Assembly (NCBI GenBank): GCA_031552845.1
Contig: JAVBMC010000027.1
Location: forward strand, 1 to 64,000
Source: JAVBMC01 sp031552845
GTDB taxonomy: Bacteria; Verrucomicrobiota; Kiritimatiellia; RFP12; DVOR01
Direction of reading: 5' to 3'
Length of the DNA: 64,000 nt
Shown here: positions 44,719 to 53,133 of the stretch, in pieces
Layout: the number at the start of each line of letters is the position of its first letter
How positions within the stretch are numbered: the stretch's first letter is position 1
Notes under the pieces: model-generated
Told to the model about the DNA's origin: nothing
The model's input: only the letters and a program-made list of their open reading frames with translations
The model's database searches: none
Made by a program: the position numbers and the translations under genes

Positions 44719-45958
44719 CCAAACGGCGGGCGGCGGTGCGGGCTGTTGCGAGGACTTCCTCTTCGCCCGGCACGTGCCGTCCGCGCATCAACACCCGCCC
44801 ATCACAAATCACGGTATCGATGCTGCTGCTCTCTGCCGAATAAACCATATTCGACGTCAAACAATGATCGGCAACAAAGCGGCTGTTGTTCAAATCCACC
44901 AGCAGACAGTCCGCGAGCTTACCGACAGCGATCTCTCCGGCATCAATGTCAAATGCCTGTGCGCTATCGCGTGTGGCGGTCGTCAAAATATCTCCCGCCG
45001 GGCAGGCAGTCGGATCGCCCTGTGTCACCTTGGCCAAGAGCGCGGCGAACTTCATCTCCTCGCGCATATCCAAGTTATTGTTGGATGAGGCTCCATCCGT
45101 CCCCAACGCAATGCGACACCCTGCAGTACGGACAGCTTGCCACGGGAACACGCCCGACGCCAGCTTCATGTTGGAGCACGGCGCATGCACCAACACAGTA
45201 TCGGTTGCCTTAAGCAAAGCGATGTCCTCGGCGGTCAAATGCACACAGTGCACGGCAATCGTTTTCGGCCCCAGCAAACCGCAACTCTCCAGCAGCTGCA
45301 CCGGTGTCTTGCCGTGTGCCTTCAAACAATCCTCGACCTCCTGCTTCGTCTCCGCCAAATGAATATGCACCAACGCACCGGTATCTTGCGAGAGTTTGGC
45401 CGAGAACTTCAGTTTGTCCGGGGCAACGGTGTAAACCGCGTGCGGCCCCAGTCCGATCTGAATGCGTGACGAGTGCGGCACAGCGGCCAGCTTCTCAAAA
45501 CTTGCGGCGGCTGAAACCGGATCACTCTGCACGCCATCAAGAAACAGCGAGCACACGCAAGCGCGCAAGCCAAATTCCTCGGCAGCCTCTACAGCTGTCT
45601 CAGGATACCAATACATGTCGTTGAAAAAGACTGAGCCACTCTTAATCATCTCAACCATTGCCAAACGATTGCCCGCACGCACATCCTCCGCAGTCATCCG
45701 CCCTTCGGCCGGCCAGATATGGTTGTTCAGCCAGTCGAACAAGGCAAGGTCATCCGCAATACCGCGCAGAAGCGTCATTGCCGCATGCGTGTGCGCATTG
45801 TAGAATGGCGGCATGATGGCCATGCCTTTTCCATCGATTGTTTCATCGGCTTGCCAAGCTTGTGTTCCGCTCGGTTCAATCTTTACGAAGCGGTTCCCTT
45901 CAATCAATACATCCACAGCCTGTCGCTCGTGCAGCACATTGGTCATCCGAATGCTCAT
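44705..45958 (-). CDS. MtaD/SAH/5'-deoxyadenosine deaminase-like amidohydrolase
   Basis: 417 residues of the amidohydrolase superfamily. Metal-binding motifs in order are AHTHAAMTLLRG, HLAETKQEVE, the second HCVHL and GTDGASSNNNLDM. This matches the 5'-methylthioadenosine/S-adenosylhomocysteine deaminase group, which also includes 5'-deoxyadenosine deaminase (DadD). It would turn adenosyl by-products into their inosyl forms. It is the last gene of the biotin operon and overlaps the AhcY-like gene's stop by one base (TAATG). Exact substrate is not settled by sequence. Confidence 0.85.
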   Translation of the reverse strand: MSIRMTNVLHERQAVDVLIEGNRFVKIEPSGTQAWQADETIDGKGMAIMPPFYNAHTHAAMTLLRGIADDLALFDWLNNHIWPAEGRMTAEDVRAGNRLAMVEMIKSGSVFFNDMYWYPETAVEAAEEFGLRACVCSLFLDGVQSDPVSAAASFEKLAAVPHSSRIQIGLGPHAVYTVAPDKLKFSAKLSQDTGALVHIHLAETKQEVEDCLKAHGKTPVQLLESCGLLGPKTIAVHCVHLTAEDIALLKATDTVLVHAPCSNMKLASGVFPWQAVRTAGCRIALGTDGASSNNNLDMREEMKFAALLAKVTQGDPTACPAGDILTTATRDSAQAFDIDAGEIAVGKLADCLLVDLNNSRFVADHCLTSNMVYSAESSSIDTVICDGRVLMRGRHVPGEEEVLATARTAARRLANQS

Positions 45959-47004
45959 TACCCAAACTCCTCTAAATCATCAAGCTCGTTTGTAATCACG
46001 CCCGCCGCACGCACGGCACTCAAAATCTCTGCCTCAACTGCATCCGGTGGAACAGCGCACCCTGCCTTTTGTCCTTGCGTCAGCCAAACGGCACCTGCAT
46101 TATGCAAAGCCATCACCGGGTCGATATACGGCATGCGCGTCGGGTCTTCGAGAATGAAGTTCAACGAACGGTTGTTGTTCAACACCCGCTCATTCGGAAT
46201 CTCCGCGCCAAACTCATCCTCAACACCCATATTCGCCAGCACAGCACCATGCGATAGAAACGCATCCGGTGGATACTTCCCTTCCAGCGCACCGGCAACA
46301 CCAGTCACAGTAACGATACACCCCGCCTTTGCAATGGCGGCTGTCACAGCTTGCACATCATCGGCCTGAACAAAAACTACGCCGGGCAAACGCCGCGAGG
46401 GCAGTGCCTGTTCAACGACCTTCACCTGCGCGCCCTCCGCCAGCAAACCCCGCACGATTCCCTTGCCGACTTTACCAAAGCCAAACACAACCACCGGCAT
46501 CGCCCGCAGACTATACCCCAGCTGCTTCATCGCACGGATAAATCCATCGCCTGTGCCCAGCGCGGTTTCAATCAGCTTGATGCGTCCTGCATCCGCGAGA
46601 AATACCGGCTTTGCACACCGCTCATAATGCTGCACGCCGGAGCGGGTCAACTCTGCAAACCCCAAACGCGGCTCAAGCCCGGCACAGGCACCGGCGCAAT
46701 CCAACACGATATCAAACTCATCCCGCGCCAGTTCATCTGCACCACGGACACGAATGCCAAAATCCTGTGCTGTCTTCACCGCTTCAGGATCATACTGCAC
46801 CACGCCATAGGTCACAGTCAAATCTGCCCCACCCGCAATCAAGGCGCAATGCTTCATCAATGTATTACGGAACAACGGTGCAGCATCCAATATGCGCAGT
46901 CCCGCTAGCGGCTTCGACACAGACCACTCTTCATACTGGCGCGTCAGCGCAGGTGACTCCTGCACGGAATAGAATTGCCGAAGATAGTTCCAAAGCTCCT
47001 TCAT
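45958..47004 (-). CDS. Adenosylhomocysteinase-like NAD-binding protein (short form)
   Basis: 348 residues, shorter than normal AhcY (about 400-470). The NAD-binding Rossmann motif is clear: VVVFGFGKVGKGIVRGLLAEG. The block LADAGRIKLIETALGTGDGF sits where AhcY has its NDSVTKSKFDN-type active-site segment, with the Lys kept but Asp replaced by Glu. Several substrate-domain motifs are missing. The gene lies in the biotin operon between bioA and a SAH-deaminase-like gene. A known archaeal pathway uses SAH deaminase followed by an AhcY homologue that splits S-inosylhomocysteine; this pair may do the same. The start overlaps the bioA stop by four bases. Confidence 0.7.
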   Translation of the reverse strand: MKELWNYLRQFYSVQESPALTRQYEEWSVSKPLAGLRILDAAPLFRNTLMKHCALIAGGADLTVTYGVVQYDPEAVKTAQDFGIRVRGADELARDEFDIVLDCAGACAGLEPRLGFAELTRSGVQHYERCAKPVFLADAGRIKLIETALGTGDGFIRAMKQLGYSLRAMPVVVFGFGKVGKGIVRGLLAEGAQVKVVEQALPSRRLPGVVFVQADDVQAVTAAIAKAGCIVTVTGVAGALEGKYPPDAFLSHGAVLANMGVEDEFGAEIPNERVLNNNRSLNFILEDPTRMPYIDPVMALHNAGAVWLTQGQKAGCAVPPDAVEAEILSAVRAAGVITNELDDLEEFG

Positions 47005-48263
47005 AACACCGCCGCGACCGCTGCTGTCAGTTGAGAGAGTTCATCGGGACGGATGATATAAGGCGGCATCAAATAAATCAACTTGCCGAACGGACGGATC
47101 CATACGCCACGCTTGACGAACTCCGCTTGCAGCACTGCCATATCCACCGGCTCTTTTGTTTCCACCACACCAATCGCCCCCAGCACCCGCACATCCGCCA
47201 CCGCCGGATGTGCCGCCAGGGGCAACAGCTCCTGACGCAGCTGCGCCTCAATCCGGCGGACATGGCTTTGCCAATCGGTCTCTTCCAACAGTTCAAGGCT
47301 CGCACACGCCACTGCACACGCCATCGGATTACCCATGAAGGTCGGGCCATGCATGAACGGCAAGCCGCCGCGCGAAACGCCCTCTGCGATTGTCTGCGTC
47401 GCAACCGTTGCCGCGAATGTCATCATTCCGCCCGTCAACGCTTTACCGAGACAAATGATGTCCGGTCTCACGTCCGCATGATGCATTGCAAACATCTCGC
47501 CCGTGCGTCCGAACCCCGTGGCAATCTCATCAAAGATTAAAGGAACGCCTTGCTCCGTGCACAACTCCCGTACGCGGCGCAGATAGCTCGGATGATAAAA
47601 CCACATTCCTCCTGCGCCCTGTACCACCGGTTCCAAAATCACACCGGCTAATTCGCCCCGATGCGCCAGCAGCAAGCGTTCAAACTCAGCCGAATCTTCA
47701 GCACGCCATTCGCCGTCAAACCGACAGGCCGGGCGCGGTGCAAAATAATGCTGAGGCAATGCTTCGGCAAAGCGCGAGTGCATGCCGTTCTCCGGATCGC
47801 ACACCGACATCGCCATAAACGTGTCGCCATGATATCCGCCGCGCACGGTGAGGAACTTGCCTTTGCCCGTCAACTGCACCGCCATCTTCATCGCGGCTTC
47901 AACGGCAACAGAACCGCTGTCGGAATAGAACACGGCGGAAAATGGTTCTGCAGGAACAGCTGTTGCGGGACGTGCATTTAATAATGCCAAAAGCTTCTCG
48001 CCCAAACGGACAGCCGGAGCGTGCGTGATGCCGCCGAACATGATATGCGACATCTGTTCGCTTTGCTCTTGCAACGCCGCCACGAGCTTCGGGTGCCGGT
48101 AACCGTGCACTGCCGCCCACCAGGAGGACATGCCATCGATCAACACTTCGCCGCTTTTGAGCGTCACGCGTGCGCCATCGGTTGAAACCGCTTCATAACA
48201 CGGCAATGGCTTGAGGATTGATGTATACGGATGCCACAAATGCTGACGGTCAAACTCAATCAT
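47001..48263 (-). CDS. bioA: Adenosylmethionine-8-amino-7-oxononanoate aminotransferase
   Basis: 420 residues. The PLP enzyme uses SAM as amino donor to make 7,8-diaminopelargonate in biotin synthesis. Signatures: HLWHPYTSI at the start, the MSSWWAAVHGYRHP block, GYHGDTFMAMSVCDP and the PLP lysine in CLGKALTGG. The ATG at 48263 overlaps the bioD stop by four bases; a longer frame upstream is inside bioD and not needed. Confidence 0.95.
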   Translation of the reverse strand: MIEFDRQHLWHPYTSILKPLPCYEAVSTDGARVTLKSGEVLIDGMSSWWAAVHGYRHPKLVAALQEQSEQMSHIMFGGITHAPAVRLGEKLLALLNARPATAVPAEPFSAVFYSDSGSVAVEAAMKMAVQLTGKGKFLTVRGGYHGDTFMAMSVCDPENGMHSRFAEALPQHYFAPRPACRFDGEWRAEDSAEFERLLLAHRGELAGVILEPVVQGAGGMWFYHPSYLRRVRELCTEQGVPLIFDEIATGFGRTGEMFAMHHADVRPDIICLGKALTGGMMTFAATVATQTIAEGVSRGGLPFMHGPTFMGNPMACAVACASLELLEETDWQSHVRRIEAQLRQELLPLAAHPAVADVRVLGAIGVVETKEPVDMAVLQAEFVKRGVWIRPFGKLIYLMPPYIIRPDELSQLTAAVAAVL

Positions 48264-48901
48264 GCCGTCAGCCTCGCAAATGCCCTCAGCTGTTTTGCCA
48301 GCTCCGGCGGCAACTCGCTTTGTCCGCACGCAAACTCACCCAAGCAAGGTGCCTTTGAAAAGTCGGCAATCGTCTGCGCATTGTCGCCTTGAATCAACGC
48401 ATCGCCTTCGACTATTTTGTTCATCACAAAGCCGAAGCATTCCAAGCCGCGCTGCCGAATTGCTTCGAGCGACAGCAGCGCATGATTCACGCAGCCCAGA
48501 CGGTTCGGCACGACGAACAGCACAGGCCAACCCACACGCGCCATCAAATCCAACATCGTGACGTCGGGGCGCACAATCGGTGTCTGCACGCCACCGGCTG
48601 TTTCGAGCAGCACGATATCCGCCTGCGTCTGAATTGTTTGGATTTGCAGGACGAGCTCATCCATATCAATGCGCACGCCCGCCTGCTCCGCCGCCAGATG
48701 CGGCGAACACGCCGGCACAAAGTGCAGCAACGGCTTGCCGCCGCAATAGGTCAAATCGTTATCCATCGGATAGCCGGTTTGAATCGGCTTCACCGGCACG
48801 ACATTCACGCCCTTCGCTTGCAAGAACCGCCACAGTGCCGCCGTGACATACGTCTTGCCCGCATCAGTATCCGTCGCGGCAATGATCAATCCTCTACTCA
48901 T
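48260..48901 (-). CDS. bioD: Dethiobiotin synthetase
   Basis: 213 residues, the usual size. The P-loop reads ATDTDAGKTYVTAAL, and the KPIQTG substrate block and LLETAGGVQTPI follow. It forms the ureido ring of dethiobiotin from 7,8-diaminopelargonate, CO2 and ATP. Its start overlaps the bioC stop by eight bases. Confidence 0.95.
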   Translation of the reverse strand: MSRGLIIAATDTDAGKTYVTAALWRFLQAKGVNVVPVKPIQTGYPMDNDLTYCGGKPLLHFVPACSPHLAAEQAGVRIDMDELVLQIQTIQTQADIVLLETAGGVQTPIVRPDVTMLDLMARVGWPVLFVVPNRLGCVNHALLSLEAIRQRGLECFGFVMNKIVEGDALIQGDNAQTIADFSKAPCLGEFACGQSELPPELAKQLRAFARLTA

Positions 48902-49604
48902 GCTCTGCTACAAAATATCCGACTTGATAGGTTAATGACGGCTGCATCGCCTTCAACAGCCGCCGCGTTTCGCCAACGCCCAAAGGACGCCGGAACGGCA
49001 GTGCGCCGATTTGCTGAAATACCTTCAGTGCCTGCATCGCATCGGCATAACGGTGCGAACATTCACGCACCTCCGACGACAGCACCTTATATCCCGCAAT
49101 CTCCAGCGCTTCACGAATCGTCTCCGCCGTGCGGAAGTTCAAACCCAGCTTCGACAACCCGCACGCCGCACACGCCGCATCAAACTCCGGCAGCGACCCC
49201 GCCAGCGGCTCGGCAAACACCAGCCGCCCATGCGGACGCAAGAACCCGGCAAGCCTGCTGAAGAGCGTCACGCTGTTGCTCACCCACTGGAACACAAACG
49301 ACGAAACTGCCAGCTCATACTTCTCGATCGGCTCAAACGTCAGCAAATCTCCACGCAGCGTTTTCGCCTGCGGGAACCGCTGCTGATACGCCGCCAGCAT
49401 CGCATCGGACGCATCCAATCCCGTCAGCTCAATATGCGGCCAACGCAGCCACGCCGCCTGCGACGTCAACCCCGTCCCACATCCCAAGTCAATCAAACTC
49501 TCCGGTGCCAACGGCAAAGCCGGTAACGTGAACAACGTCTCCGACGCCTCCGCTTGATGCACCGCCCAACGATCATAAGTGGCAACAGCCGAATCAAACT
49601 TCAT
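48894..49604 (-). CDS. bioC: Malonyl-ACP O-methyltransferase
   Basis: 236 residues from an ATG that overlaps the stop of the upstream esterase gene (ATGA). SAM-binding motif IDLGCGTGLTSQAAW, with TGLDASDAML and the later LRPHGRLVFAEP block, is in the order of BioC. It masks the malonyl-ACP end with a methyl group so that fatty-acid synthesis can build pimeloyl-ACP methyl ester. The product SAH must be removed for BioC to run, which fits the downstream genes. Confidence 0.92.
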   Translation of the reverse strand: MKFDSAVATYDRWAVHQAEASETLFTLPALPLAPESLIDLGCGTGLTSQAAWLRWPHIELTGLDASDAMLAAYQQRFPQAKTLRGDLLTFEPIEKYELAVSSFVFQWVSNSVTLFSRLAGFLRPHGRLVFAEPLAGSLPEFDAACAACGLSKLGLNFRTAETIREALEIAGYKVLSSEVRECSHRYADAMQALKVFQQIGALPFRRPLGVGETRRLLKAMQPSLTYQVGYFVAEHE

Positions 49605-50245
49605 AACCAATTCCTAATCAAATCCGCCGCAGCCTCCGGCCGCATCAACGGCGCCATATGCCCGCCTTCGACAACCCGGCATTCAAACGGCAACCGCTGC
49701 GCCGACGCCAACGGAACAATCCCATCCTCGCGCCCATGCACCAATGCCACCCGGCAATCCGCCGCAGCATCACCACACAAACCCGCGCGCGCATCCGTCT
49801 CCTGCAAATACACCAGCCCCTCAGCACAATCCGCCGCGGGCTCCTCAAACCACTCCGCCTTACACACATCCGGCAGACACGCCGCCGCCGCAAAATCCCG
49901 CACCAACCCCGCCGCATCACTCCGCAAACGCCGACGCATCGCCGCACACGCCCGCGGATCAGCTCCCGGATAATCCTCTGCCGCCGCCAGCCGAGCCGTC
50001 GCACCCAATAACACCGCACGCACACCCTGCCCGCTGCTTGCCAAAAACTCCAACACCCGCAACGCCCCCAACGAATGCCCCACCCAAATGCTTCCATCAC
50101 CCGCGGGCGGCAAACCCTCCGTCAACACCTCGCGCCAATCATGCACCCGATACCCCCCCGGCGGCAAACCCAACTCCACAATCAACGGCTCCCAAACCGC
50201 CGCTTTACACAGCCACCCCGAAAAGAAATGCACAAACGCGCCCAT
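49601..50245 (-). CDS. Pimeloyl-ACP methyl ester carboxylesterase-like alpha/beta hydrolase
   Basis: 214 residues. The nucleophile elbow VGHSLGALR, the acid block HGREDGIVPL and the final His in GGHMAPL are in the alpha/beta hydrolase order. Placement directly before bioC indicates the BioH/BioG-type step that frees pimeloyl-ACP from its methyl ester. Similarity to a specific class (BioH, BioG, BioV) cannot be decided here. The ATG lies seven bases after the TATACT box, so the mRNA is probably leaderless; the TTG at 50281 is rejected. Confidence 0.78.
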   Translation of the reverse strand: MGAFVHFFSGWLCKAAVWEPLIVELGLPPGGYRVHDWREVLTEGLPPAGDGSIWVGHSLGALRVLEFLASSGQGVRAVLLGATARLAAAEDYPGADPRACAAMRRRLRSDAAGLVRDFAAAACLPDVCKAEWFEEPAADCAEGLVYLQETDARAGLCGDAAADCRVALVHGREDGIVPLASAQRLPFECRVVEGGHMAPLMRPEAAADLIRNWL

Positions 50246-50252
50246 CCCGCGT

Positions 50253-50281
50253 AGTATAAACTTAAACACCTCTAAAAACAA
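50253..50281 (-). promoter_or_regulatory. Promoter of the biotin operon
   Basis: On the minus strand, TTGTTT (50281-50276), 17-bp spacer, TATACT (50258-50253), only seven bases before the first ATG. I see no BirA-type operator dyad. Confidence 0.6.
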
Positions 50282-50656
50282 GGCAGAACGTTTCGTTTTC
50301 CAGCCCTACCTGCTGACGCACACAACACGAGTCCCCCCGCACTGCGTTGTCTTCTCACTCTCTCACCTCTCCGCGTGAGCTTTATCCTGCCTTGTCACCG
50401 AAAGTAAATTATTAGAGGTGCCCGAAGATCTTTATTTGCTACTCTTATATCGGTTTAAAGTAAATCCGCTCTAAACTAGACATGAACCAAGGTTAATAAG
50501 TTCTGCAATGTTCAGCAGGCCCTAGATACACAACGCCGCTCTTTGCTGCTCAATCTGCCGATGAGGCGCCCGTGGAGGACATAAGCCTGCCGTCGGAATC
50601 AACCCTCGCATCCGTCAATTGATTGCGCGCTGGCTGCGGTTATTGCGAAGTCAGTC
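50282..50656. other. Intergenic region with repeat fragment
   Basis: Positions 50361-50422 match the right end of the element at 58385-58621, including CTTGTCACCGAAAGT and the end TAATAATT-type box; an 8-bp duplication distinguishes the two. The rest (50423-50656) shows no gene, promoter or array I can support. Confidence 0.5.
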
Positions 50657-52984
50657 CTAGTAGAGGAGCAGCTGGGTGCCGTCTTGGCGAATGGCAAGCA
50701 CGCGCCAGCTGCCATCGGGATCTTGTATCTTTTGAATGCGGTAGCCGGCAGTGATCTGGCTGAAGCGGAGATCGAGGCTGCTGACGAGATTGGGCGCCGT
50801 CATGATGAGGGCTTGATGGCCTTGGGGGATCCGCACTTGTTCCTGGAGTTCCAATCGGCTGGTGATGGAGACGGGACCGCGGCAGTCCAGATAGAGCATG
50901 TCGTTGGTCTGGGTGTTGGTCTTGAGGCTGATGAGGGAGTTGGGAGAGGCCGTGAGGTTGGTGGCGACGATGCGCAACATGCCATAGAGGTTGTTGCCTT
51001 CGCCGGGCATCAGGCGGCAGGCGTCGCCGAGGTGGAGCTGGAGTGCCTGTTTGTTGGAGAAGCTGGTGTCTTGATACACGCGGTCAATGAGGCCGTGGCC
51101 GAGAATCGTACGTTCGAGGTTGAAAATACGCGTGTCGTTGGCCACGCCGTTGAGGATGACGCGGGTATTGTTGCGAAGGATGAGGCGGTTGGTGGGATGG
51201 CCCAGCATGCCGTCTTGCGCGAAGGTTTGGTTTTCGCCGGATGTGTAACGTCCCATGAAAAGCGTGCAGGTTGATTCGCCGATGTTGGCGCGATTGGCAC
51301 GTTGGAGGGTGATGTCGCCAATGAAGGTATTGGCAGGGTTGAGGAATTGGATGTGGAAGCTGGAGCCGCTGCCCGCATAATTTGTACAGACGATATGCGA
51401 GGGATTCTCAAATGTCCCGCCGGTGATTTGCGCGGCAATGCCGATGTAGCCTTGATTGCTGTCGGTATGGCGGCTGAGGTTCAGCGGGGAGTTGAGGCGC
51501 AAAGTCAGGGCATCGGCGATGTTCGTGCCGATGAGGAAGCGTTCCGTGCCGCCCACGATGAGGTTCACGGGGAGGGAGGGGTTGCCGCTGTCGAGCGTCA
51601 CCGTCTGCGGAGTGTCGCCGCCGTTGACCAATACCAGGCGTCCGCCCGTCTGGTAATCAAGGGATCCGCCGCCGCCGTGTCCGACGGTGAGCTGTTTGAG
51701 GGTGATGGAGTTGGTCAGGGAGATTTCGATGTTGTGGAGCTTGTTCGGGGGCGTAATGTGGGCTTCATCGCCGAGGAGTCCGCCGGGAACTGGGCGGTAG
51801 AGCTTCAAGAGGTTGATCCATGCGATTTCGTTCCAGTCATTTGTATAGTATGCGCCGAAGTATTGGAATGGCGCGGGCGTTTCAACAGGACGAGTGACAA
51901 AGGATGGGCTGTATTCCGAGAAGGTGGGCACGCCATCTACGAATGCCGCAAAACGGCAGTAGTGAGTGGTGTTAACTGCAAGGGGCTGCTGCGTGGTATG
52001 GATATAGGTGGAATTGGTGGTGATGCCGGTGTCGATAACATCGTGATAGAGCCAGCTATCAGGATCGGTGCCGCCATCGGTTGGGCCGTAGTAAAGCCGC
52101 AGCTCAGCCTGCTGTCCGGGAGGGATGCTGCCGATTTCGGCAGCAACGTTGGCAGCGGTATCGCTGATACGGTCAATGGAGAGCAGACGGATGTAGTAAC
52201 TCGCGGGGTTGACGTAATCGCCCGGGACGCCATATTTGGTTTGGAGGTAGTAGCCGACAGATTGGACTTCCCCTGCGGTGAGCGTACGGTTGTAGACTAT
52301 TAGCTCGGAGATGGTTCCGATGTAATGGTACGGGTCGGACGAACTGTCCCGACGGAAGGTGCGGTTGAAGGTATAACTGTTTGTGTACTGCACGTAAAGA
52401 ATGTAGGGGTTGGGAATGGTGTTGTTGGGCATGGAGAACGAGGCTCCGACGTTGGGATAGAGACTTCCATTGAGCGCACAATGGCCGACAGGGGCAGGAG
52501 AAGCGGTGCCATCAAGCGAAACCGCATCCGCACTGCCGTGACGGACGAAGATATCAATCAAAGACGTGCCCAGCTTGCCGCCGAGGATCATTAGAGGATT
52601 CTTGTTGTCTGTCGGAGGCGGCGTACCCACAAAGAAAACGGTTTGCACCATAATCGGCGTAGGCAAGTCAATGCCCCGTCCGGCAGAACCGCACGAAATA
52701 TAAGGGCGCCCGCCAATGCCATTCTCCAGATAGCGGTAACGCTCATTATCCGTGACATTATTCGTGCGTGTCAGGATGTAGCCGGAGGGCGATTGATCGG
52801 CCCATTGGCCAAGATACTGCCCGCTGGTTGTAGGGATGCCATTCGTCGTGTAGGTGCCGGCATCAGCCTTCAGCCAAAGGGTCAGTCCCGAAAGCTCGCC
52901 CGGACTAAAGTCTGCGCGCAGCAGGGGAGCCACTAAAAGAGACAGGGTTACAAGCGAAAACACGTGCACTATTTTCATTGTCAT
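50657..52984 (-). CDS. Secreted LamG-like, Fn3 and beta-strand-repeat protein, paralogue 3
   Basis: 775 residues from the ATG eight bases after GGAG; adjacent ATGs at 52990 and 52978 are alternatives. A signal peptide is followed by a LamG-type jelly roll (GLTLWLKADAGTYTTNG near residue 30, then WADQSPSGY). An Fn3-like segment near 250-360 starts from DRISDTAANVAAEI. The rest is a beta-helix-like region with the block GHPTNRLILRNNTRVILNG. It ends GTQLLLY. The fold suggests glycan binding or surface display. A frame continuing upstream to 53290 is not needed. Confidence 0.75.
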   Translation of the reverse strand: MTMKIVHVFSLVTLSLLVAPLLRADFSPGELSGLTLWLKADAGTYTTNGIPTTSGQYLGQWADQSPSGYILTRTNNVTDNERYRYLENGIGGRPYISCGSAGRGIDLPTPIMVQTVFFVGTPPPTDNKNPLMILGGKLGTSLIDIFVRHGSADAVSLDGTASPAPVGHCALNGSLYPNVGASFSMPNNTIPNPYILYVQYTNSYTFNRTFRRDSSSDPYHYIGTISELIVYNRTLTAGEVQSVGYYLQTKYGVPGDYVNPASYYIRLLSIDRISDTAANVAAEIGSIPPGQQAELRLYYGPTDGGTDPDSWLYHDVIDTGITTNSTYIHTTQQPLAVNTTHYCRFAAFVDGVPTFSEYSPSFVTRPVETPAPFQYFGAYYTNDWNEIAWINLLKLYRPVPGGLLGDEAHITPPNKLHNIEISLTNSITLKQLTVGHGGGGSLDYQTGGRLVLVNGGDTPQTVTLDSGNPSLPVNLIVGGTERFLIGTNIADALTLRLNSPLNLSRHTDSNQGYIGIAAQITGGTFENPSHIVCTNYAGSGSSFHIQFLNPANTFIGDITLQRANRANIGESTCTLFMGRYTSGENQTFAQDGMLGHPTNRLILRNNTRVILNGVANDTRIFNLERTILGHGLIDRVYQDTSFSNKQALQLHLGDACRLMPGEGNNLYGMLRIVATNLTASPNSLISLKTNTQTNDMLYLDCRGPVSITSRLELQEQVRIPQGHQALIMTAPNLVSSLDLRFSQITAGYRIQKIQDPDGSWRVLAIRQDGTQLLLY

Positions 52985-53024
52985 ATTCATATCTCCGGGG
53001 CAGCTAAAAACAAAACCTATTGAC

Positions 53025-53053
53025 AGGATACAGATTCCAGCCGCCCGTTGCAA
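53025..53053 (-). promoter_or_regulatory. Promoter of LamG-like paralogue 3
   Basis: On the minus strand, TTGCAA (53053-53048), 17-bp spacer, TATCCT (53030-53025), about 40 bases before the start. Confidence 0.55.
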
Positions 53054-53133
53054 GTGTTTTTTTCTGCGGGAGGGATTTTCTTTGAGGCTGTCCCGGGTGT
53101 TTGACAAACACATCAAACATCCATGCTGCCGGG

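Noticed and set aside
50246..50656. Biotin operator or riboswitch
   Set aside because: No BirA-type dyad or recognised riboswitch core; the promoter lies at the start codon with no leader.
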